Assembly: GCA_937900065.1 (NCBI GenBank)
Contig: CALCDS010000416.1
Location: 1 to 8,822, forward strand
From: an uncultured Clostridiaceae bacterium
GTDB lineage: Bacteria > Bacillota > Clostridia > Clostridiales > Oxobacteraceae
DNA length: 8,822 bases
Reading direction: 5' to 3'
Shown here: one piece after another, positions 4,782 to 8,822 of the stretch
Layout: every line of letters begins with the position of its first letter
How positions within the stretch are numbered: the stretch's first letter is position 1
Made by a program: the position numbers and the translations under genes
The notes under the pieces: model-generated
Told to the model about the DNA's origin: nothing
Databases searched by the model: none
The model's input: only the letters and a program-made list of their open reading frames with translations

Positions 4782-6137
4782 CTATAAAAGGATTAGCGAT
4801 AAAATATATACCATCAGTATTGCAGCAATCCCTTCCAGCAGTGTTCCAACAGTCTGTGTCTTATATGCGGTCTTAACATCAAGCCCTCCAAACTGGCTTA
4901 CCACCCAGAAGTAACTATCATTGGCATGGGATACAGTCATTGCTCCGGCTCCTACGGCTGCAACGACCAGAACCGCTCCCATCACTGAGCTTAAACCAAG
5001 GGAAGGAAGGAGCGGATACATCAGTGCCGATGTTGTTACAATCGCCACTGTGGATGAGCCCTGGGCAGTCTTTAAAGCCGCAGCAATTATGAATGGCAGG
5101 AATATTCCAAGGTTAAGCCCGCTTAGGCTTTGGCCGATATAGGTGCCGACATTTGTTTGTTTTATAACATTTCCAAGAGACCCGCCTGCTGCGGTTACAA
5201 CCAATATGATGGCGGCATCCTTTATGGAAGCACCAACCCATTCATTTAATGTTTCCATATTAAACTTCGGCAGAAGTGTAAATGAGAAGAACATTCCTAT
5301 GAGAAGAGCATTTACAGGTGTTCCAAAGAAAACGCATATTGTCTTGAACACGCCCTTGCCGAATGGATTGGACGGAAAACCTGCTATTGACCCTATAGCC
5401 ATTAAAAGTATAGGTATAATAATCGGTGCAAATGATTTCCATGCCGATGGAAGCTTGCCTTTCTTTTCCAATTCAGCTTCATACGTATCAAGGTTATCTT
5501 CAGCATCAAATTTGCTTGTATATTTAGGACCTTGCTTTATTGCAAACAAATATCCAACAAGAGCAGCCGGTATTGCTACAACCATGCCTACCAGTATTAC
5601 CAGAAGAAGGTTTTCAACCTTCAGGTTGGCAGCTGCTGCGATAGGTCCAGGTGTCGGCGGTACAAGGGTATGTGTTGCATAAAGTCCTGTAGAGAGAGCT
5701 ATTGTCATTGTAACCATGGATGTTTTTGTCCTCTTTGCAAGGCTCTTGTTTAGCGAGGAAAGAATGACAAACCCTGAATCACAGAATACCGGAATTGAAA
5801 CTATGTATCCTATGATACTCATTGCAAGAGCCGGCCTTTTTTTACCTACGAGTTTGATTACAACGTCAGCCATTTTTATTGCAGCCCCTGACTTTTCAAG
5901 TATTGTGCCTATTATGCATCCGGCAATTATTACAATCCCTATGCTTGTTAGAGTGCCTCCAAAACCGGAATTAATAGCATCGGCAACCTTTGCAGTCGGG
6001 ATTCCGCCCATAAATGCCAGAAGATAGCTTGCAAGTATTAATGCCAGAAACGGGTGCATCTTGAATTTTGAAGTTACGATTACAATAAATAAGATTGTAA
6101 TTACAAGTGCAAGAATTAACATTAAACCTGATGTCAT
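4782..6137 (-). CDS. GntP-family permease, probable glycerate/hydroxy-acid importer
   Basis: This 451-residue polytopic membrane protein belongs to the gluconate:H+ symporter (GntP) family. Family-typical stretches are SIPVFCDSGFVILSSLN (114-130), THTLVPPTPGPIAAAANL (155-172), LKTAQGSSTVAIVTTSAL (355-372) and TVSHANDSYFWVVSQFGG (401-418). About a dozen hydrophobic segments are visible, with a charged cytoplasm-like loop around 205-232. The family carries gluconate and other hydroxy acids. Position directly downstream of the glycerate kinase (116-bp gap) makes D-glycerate the likely substrate, by context only. ATG 6137 is chosen over a TTG one codon upstream because GGGAGG sits 8 nt before it. 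The gap with the kinase contains a small GGCTC/GAGCC hairpin, which may tune expression. It is the last gene of the operon, followed by a strong terminator. Confidence 0.93.
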   Translation of the reverse strand: MTSGLMLILALVITILFIVIVTSKFKMHPFLALILASYLLAFMGGIPTAKVADAINSGFGGTLTSIGIVIIAGCIIGTILEKSGAAIKMADVVIKLVGKKRPALAMSIIGYIVSIPVFCDSGFVILSSLNKSLAKRTKTSMVTMTIALSTGLYATHTLVPPTPGPIAAAANLKVENLLLVILVGMVVAIPAALVGYLFAIKQGPKYTSKFDAEDNLDTYEAELEKKGKLPSAWKSFAPIIIPILLMAIGSIAGFPSNPFGKGVFKTICVFFGTPVNALLIGMFFSFTLLPKFNMETLNEWVGASIKDAAIILVVTAAGGSLGNVIKQTNVGTYIGQSLSGLNLGIFLPFIIAAALKTAQGSSTVAIVTTSALMYPLLPSLGLSSVMGAVLVVAAVGAGAMTVSHANDSYFWVVSQFGGLDVKTAYKTQTVGTLLEGIAAILMVYILSLILL

Positions 6138-6166
6138 CAATATTTCCTCCCTTTTATTTTAATTTA

Positions 6167-6179
6167 GGCTCTGCGAGCC
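6167..6179 (-). other. Small GC hairpin between kinase and permease genes
   Basis: GGCTC and GAGCC pair around a 3-nt loop, about 30 nt upstream of the permease start codon. The sequence after it on the minus strand (TAAATTAAAATAAAA) is AT-rich but not a U-tract. It may be an RNA-processing or stability element that sets the ratio of kinase to permease. A weak promoter-like pair (TTGAGC, 17 bp, TTATAA) lies just upstream. Function is not established. Confidence 0.3.
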
Positions 6180-6253
6180 CTTATAATCCATTTTGTTTTT
6201 CAAGCTCAACATTTATCTCAAGCATATTCTAATTTAATTTGACTCTTGTCAGC

Positions 6254-7390
6254 TTAATGGCGCACGGCCAAAATTAACCTCATTATCCTCTCTGCCGCAT
6301 CTTCCAAAAGCCGTTCACAATTTTCAACGGATTCTTCCAATGTCATAGGCTTGTCTGCGATACAAAATATGCTTGCAAATCCTTTTTTGTAAAGTGTATC
6401 GGCATCCTTTCCAATGCCTCCTGCTATTGCAATTACAGGGATCCCATATTTTGATGCAACCTTTGCAACCCCGTAAGGTGTCTTTCCAAAGGCTGTTTGA
6501 AAATCTATCATGCCCTCGCCTGTAATTACGAGGTCTGCGTCTTTTATCCTACTTTCAAGGGATACAGTTTTGGTCACTATTTCAATCCCCTTCTCAAGCT
6601 TTGCATCCAAAAAAGCCAGCAGTGCGGCTCCAAGTCCTCCTGCAGCTCCTGAACCTTTTACATCCACAACCTTCACTCCTGTTGCATCCTCCACCAATTT
6701 CCCGTAGTGCAGCAAATTATTATCTAAAAGCTCAACATCATCAGGAGAAGCCCCCTTTTGCGGTCCGAAAACATGAGACGCGCCGTTTTCACCACAGAGA
6801 GGATTTTCGACGTCGCAGGCTGCAACTATCTCACAATCAAAGATCCTTTTATCGATTTTGGATGTATCTATACTATGCAATTTGTTTAAGTATCCTCCGC
6901 CAAGACCTATGTCATTTCCATTGCTTCCTATGAATTTTACCCCCAGGGCTTTAGCCATGCCTTCACCACCATCGTTTGTGGCACTACCGCCTATCCCAAT
7001 TATTATTTTCGTACAGCCTCTGTTAAGAGCATCAATTATAAGTTCTCCAGTACCATATGTGGTTGTAATGAGCGGGTCCCTCTCATCCTTTGATAGAAGC
7101 GTAAGGCCTGATGCGGCAGACATCTCTATAACAGCCGTACTGTTGTCTCCTAATATTCCATAAAATGCATTTATCCTCCTCATCAATGGATCTGAAACAG
7201 TCACATCTATAATCCTGCCTCCGGTTGCATCCACAAGCGCTCGAACCGTTCCCTCCCCACCGTCGGCCATTGGGACTTTCACAACCTCGGCCGTACTGTC
7301 GCACTTTTTTATTCCTCTTTCGATGGCGTCCGATACTTCTTTGGCGCTCAAACTCCCCTTGTATGAGTCCGGTGCAACAGCTATCTTCAT
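6254..7390 (-). CDS. glxK: Glycerate 2-kinase (GarK/GlxK type)
   Basis: This cytoplasmic enzyme phosphorylates D-glycerate with ATP, giving 2-phosphoglycerate in the GarK/GlxK family, and feeds lower glycolysis. Its 378 residues fit the family's usual length of about 380. Diagnostic stretches are MKIAVAPDSYKGSLSA (1-16), VPMADGGEGTV (39-49), GTGELIIDAL (113-122), IGIGGSATNDGGEGMAKALG (131-150), ACDVENPLCGENGAS (191-205), FGPQKGAS (208-215) and GSGAAGGLGAALLAF (246-260). TGEGMID (290-296) replaces the family's near-invariant TGEGR(I/L)D, an Arg-to-Met change. ATG 7390 gives the canonical N-terminus and follows GGGGG with 7-nt spacing; a TTG 18 nt upstream is less likely. It lies 132 bp downstream of cdaR and has its own promoter with flanking operator-like repeats. 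Confidence 0.95.
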   Translation of the reverse strand: MKIAVAPDSYKGSLSAKEVSDAIERGIKKCDSTAEVVKVPMADGGEGTVRALVDATGGRIIDVTVSDPLMRRINAFYGILGDNSTAVIEMSAASGLTLLSKDERDPLITTTYGTGELIIDALNRGCTKIIIGIGGSATNDGGEGMAKALGVKFIGSNGNDIGLGGGYLNKLHSIDTSKIDKRIFDCEIVAACDVENPLCGENGASHVFGPQKGASPDDVELLDNNLLHYGKLVEDATGVKVVDVKGSGAAGGLGAALLAFLDAKLEKGIEIVTKTVSLESRIKDADLVITGEGMIDFQTAFGKTPYGVAKVASKYGIPVIAIAGGIGKDADTLYKKGFASIFCIADKPMTLEESVENCERLLEDAAERIMRLILAVRH

Positions 7391-7434
7391 ATTCACACCC
7401 CCAATCAATGCTTATAATCATTACATCAATTATA

Positions 7435-7463
7435 ATTATATGAATTTTCAGATTGTGCGGCAA
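7435..7463 (-). promoter_or_regulatory. Sigma-A-type promoter of the kinase-permease operon
   Basis: On the minus strand, TTGCCG (7463-7458) and a perfect TATAAT (7440-7435) are separated by the optimal 17 bp. Transcription would start near 7428, giving a leader of about 38 nt to ATG 7390. The weak -35 box lies inside an inverted repeat, as expected for a regulated promoter. The spacer (7443-7457) resembles a CodY box, matching 11 of 15 positions of AATTTTCWGAAAATT. Confidence 0.65.
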
Positions 7464-7474
7464 TATATGCACAA
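7453..7474. promoter_or_regulatory. Inverted repeat over the -35 box (operator candidate)
   Basis: TTGTGC (7453-7458) and GCACAA (7469-7474) are perfect 6-bp arms around a 10-bp spacer. The repeat is centred near -36 relative to the predicted start and overlaps the whole -35 box. A dimer bound here would either block RNA polymerase or contact it as a class II activator. The neighbouring CdaR-family regulator is the natural candidate. Confidence 0.55.
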
Positions 7475-7502
7475 CATAAAGATTTCGTGATATTTTAAGT
7501 TC

Positions 7503-7524
7503 AATTTGTTCAAATGAACAAATT
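7503..7524. promoter_or_regulatory. Palindrome at the cdaR stop codon (operator candidate)
   Basis: AATTTGTTCA (7503-7512) and TGAACAAATT (7515-7524) are perfect 10-bp arms around a 2-bp centre. The site is centred about 85 bp upstream of the predicted kinase transcription start and overlaps the first two bases of the cdaR stop codon. Distance and symmetry fit an upstream activator site. With no GC-rich core or long U-tract it is a poor terminator. Confidence 0.6.
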
Positions 7525-8677
7525 ATAGATAATGGAGCAATATGGCAGTATACAATTTGCAGCATTCACCCACATTAAAAACATCGATTCCATATATATC
7601 CTTGAATCTATTCAATCTATACAATACCGTATTTTTGTGTATATACATGACTTTGGCAGTATCATTCAGGTTCATGTTGTTTTCAAAGTAAACCTTGATC
7701 GTCTTTAGCATATTCTCGTTATTTTCAGCACATTCAAATATTCTTTTATAGCCATTGAGGTAACTTTCCTTATATCTCTTGTCAGAAGATTTTATGAGCA
7801 CGTGGAATTTATAATCATCATAGGTGTACACCCTTTTCATGTAGTCGATTTTCTTACCGGCCTCAAGGGCCTTGTCGGCAAGATTGTATGATCTGCTGTA
7901 ATCATTGAGTTCCTTGCAGGAGCATCCTATGCCTATATGACACTGTATATCAAATTTTCTTTTAAGCATGTCCATAATGCTTCGGCTGAACTCTATCATA
8001 TTTGAATTGGAACATCTGAGTACTATAAATCTGCAGCCATATAAATTAAATGCAATTTCGTCAGATTTTAGCATTGGATTTAAATTGTCATCTATCTGCT
8101 GTTTGATATTTTGCAGCATAACTTCATTTATATCATTTTGGGAATTTGTCTGAGGTGAAAATTTATCTACATCGATTTCAATTACGGTTCTTTCCATGCT
8201 AAATGTGAACTCCATCAAATTGGCCCTTGATATTATGGAGTTTGCGCCCTCGGCATCATGTTCCTTTAAAAGTTCCCTTGCAAAACTCCTCAAAGCCCTG
8301 CCTTTAAGATATTCAAATCGGTTGTTCTCCAATTTTTGAAACATCAGTTCAACAAGTTCTCTTACTATCAATCCATACGGCTGTACTTCGCCTTGACTGC
8401 CCGTAATGCCTACAACGCATATCACTTCGTTTTTATAATATACAGGCAGGTTCACTCCTGGTTTGCTTCCGGGATATTGACCTATATTTGTTTTATTTAC
8501 TATGACTTCCTGTCTCTGCTGTGCAGCAATCCTTCCTGCTTCATGTATTTGGCCTATCCTGCATTTATCCCCTGATGCTATGATATTTCCATTTTTATCT
8601 ATTATATTTATGTTTTTCCCAAGTATGCTGATAAGTCTATCTACAATTGCTTGTGCATCTTCCTTGTAAACTATCAA
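7523..8677 (-). CDS. cdaR: CdaR-family sugar-diacid/glycerate regulator
   Basis: This 384-residue cytoplasmic transcription regulator has the CdaR layout, close to the 385 residues of Escherichia coli CdaR. An N-terminal sugar-diacid recognition domain (about 4-135) contains NINIIDKNGNIIASGD (22-37) and GVNLPVYYKNEVICVVGITG (74-93). A middle GGDEF-like region (about 160-290) is followed by a C-terminal PucR-type helix-turn-helix (about 325-384) with MNLNDTAKVMYIHKNTVLYR (335-354). CdaR proteins activate glycerate, glucarate or galactarate genes in response to a small acid ligand. Next to glycerate kinase and a GntP permease it is very likely their pathway-specific activator. The start is TTG 8677: AGGAGG lies 7 nt upstream, whereas an upstream in-frame TTG at 8695 would put that site inside the gene. 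Its promoter -10 (TATAAT, 8812-8807) is near the window edge, with a long leader that contains a hairpin. Confidence 0.93.
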   Translation of the reverse strand: MIVYKEDAQAIVDRLISILGKNINIIDKNGNIIASGDKCRIGQIHEAGRIAAQQRQEVIVNKTNIGQYPGSKPGVNLPVYYKNEVICVVGITGSQGEVQPYGLIVRELVELMFQKLENNRFEYLKGRALRSFARELLKEHDAEGANSIISRANLMEFTFSMERTVIEIDVDKFSPQTNSQNDINEVMLQNIKQQIDDNLNPMLKSDEIAFNLYGCRFIVLRCSNSNMIEFSRSIMDMLKRKFDIQCHIGIGCSCKELNDYSRSYNLADKALEAGKKIDYMKRVYTYDDYKFHVLIKSSDKRYKESYLNGYKRIFECAENNENMLKTIKVYFENNMNLNDTAKVMYIHKNTVLYRLNRFKDIYGIDVFNVGECCKLYTAILLHYL

Positions 8678-8684
8678 GTGCCAT

Positions 8685-8690
8685 CCTCCT
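8685..8690 (-). promoter_or_regulatory. Shine-Dalgarno site fixing the cdaR TTG start
   Basis: AGGAGG on the minus strand ends 7 nt before TTG 8677. An ATG directly after AGG (8685-8683) is out of frame and too close, so the rare TTG is the best-supported start of the regulator. A TTG start may keep regulator levels low. Confidence 0.7.
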
Positions 8691-8739
8691 AACAAAAAAT
8701 TTATATTTTTTGCAATTTATGTTCTATCTTTTGCTTACA

Positions 8740-8787
8740 AATCTTTTTTCATCAGCCGTTATTCTCATGCTGATTTTAAAAAAGATT
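8740..8787 (-). promoter_or_regulatory. Hairpin in the cdaR leader
   Basis: The outer arms AATCTTTTTT (8740-8749) and AAAAAAGATT (8778-8787) pair over 10 bp. The inner arms ATCAGC (8751-8756) and GCTGAT (8769-8774) pair over 6 bp around a 12-nt loop, with a 1-by-3 internal bulge between them. It lies between the likely -10 box (8807-8812) and the cdaR ribosome binding site, so it would be transcribed in the leader. It may be an operator or an RNA element. No U-tract follows on the minus strand. Confidence 0.45.
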
Positions 8788-8806
8788 GTACTTCACATTT
8801 ACACTT

Positions 8807-8812
8807 ATTATA
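8807..8812 (-). promoter_or_regulatory. Candidate cdaR promoter -10 box
   Basis: A perfect TATAAT lies on the minus strand 10 bp from the window edge. The matching -35 box would fall just outside the window, so it cannot be judged. It would give a leader of about 120 nt upstream of TTG 8677. Confidence 0.35.
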
Positions 8813-8822
8813 TAAGAATCAA

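Noticed and set aside
5143..5682. 179-codon plus-strand ORF
   Set aside because: It is antisense to the GntP permease gene; long antisense frames are common opposite hydrophobic protein genes, and no start signal supports it.
6167..6179. GGCTC/GAGCC hairpin as a terminator between kinase and permease
   Set aside because: The stem is only 5 bp and no U-tract follows on the minus strand, so it was kept only as a possible processing element.
7083..7565. 160-codon minus-strand ORF overlapping the kinase start
   Set aside because: It is an alternative frame of the glycerate kinase gene and its upstream region; it has no ribosome binding site and no recognisable domain.
1..8822. CRISPR array, tRNA, rRNA or complete insertion sequence
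   Set aside because: No regularly spaced repeats, cloverleaf-like sequence, rRNA-like block or transposase frame was found on either strand.

Overview
The window looks like chromosomal DNA of a low-GC, endospore-forming Firmicute, most likely a member of the Clostridia. The evidence is AT-rich intergenic DNA, strong AGGAGG-type ribosome binding sites, an alpha/beta-type small acid-soluble spore protein (SASP) and a PdaB-like sporulation deacetylase. The genus cannot be fixed from sequence alone. Eight protein genes are supported. Seven lie on the minus strand; the SASP gene is the only plus-strand gene. No rRNA, tRNA, CRISPR array or intact mobile element was seen.

Left half (1-4136, all minus strand). 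In order of transcription this holds lgt (lipoprotein diacylglyceryl transferase), a pdaB-like polysaccharide deacetylase, a truncated and divergent Mur-ligase-like protein, and a tandem OB-fold SSB-like protein that ends in a long hairpin terminator. The gaps are wide (275, 90 and 379 bp), so this is probably several transcription units. The main surprise is pdaB. A well-placed ribosome binding site and ATG precede a membrane-anchor N-terminus, but a run of nine T residues puts that start one base out of frame with the catalytic domain.

Middle (4137-4781). A divergent, AT-rich intergenic region separates lgt from the SASP gene. It contains a 27-bp sequence that recurs, inverted, upstream of the ssb-like gene. 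A strong terminator between the SASP gene and the permease serves the minus strand.

Right half (4782-8822, minus strand). This is a D-glycerate utilisation locus: a CdaR-family sugar-diacid regulator, a glycerate 2-kinase and a GntP-family permease. The permease would import glycerate or a related hydroxy acid, the kinase would phosphorylate it to 2-phosphoglycerate for lower glycolysis, and CdaR would sense the substrate. The cdaR-kinase gap carries a clear sigma-A-type promoter, one inverted repeat lying over its -35 box, and a second, near-perfect palindrome about 85 bp upstream of the predicted start. That is a compact, testable regulatory layout.

Nothing here amounts to a demonstrably new multi-gene system. 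The best leads are the pdaB homopolymer frameshift, the operator architecture of the glycerate operon, the degenerate Mur-ligase paralogue next to pdaB, and the shared inverted 27-bp repeats.
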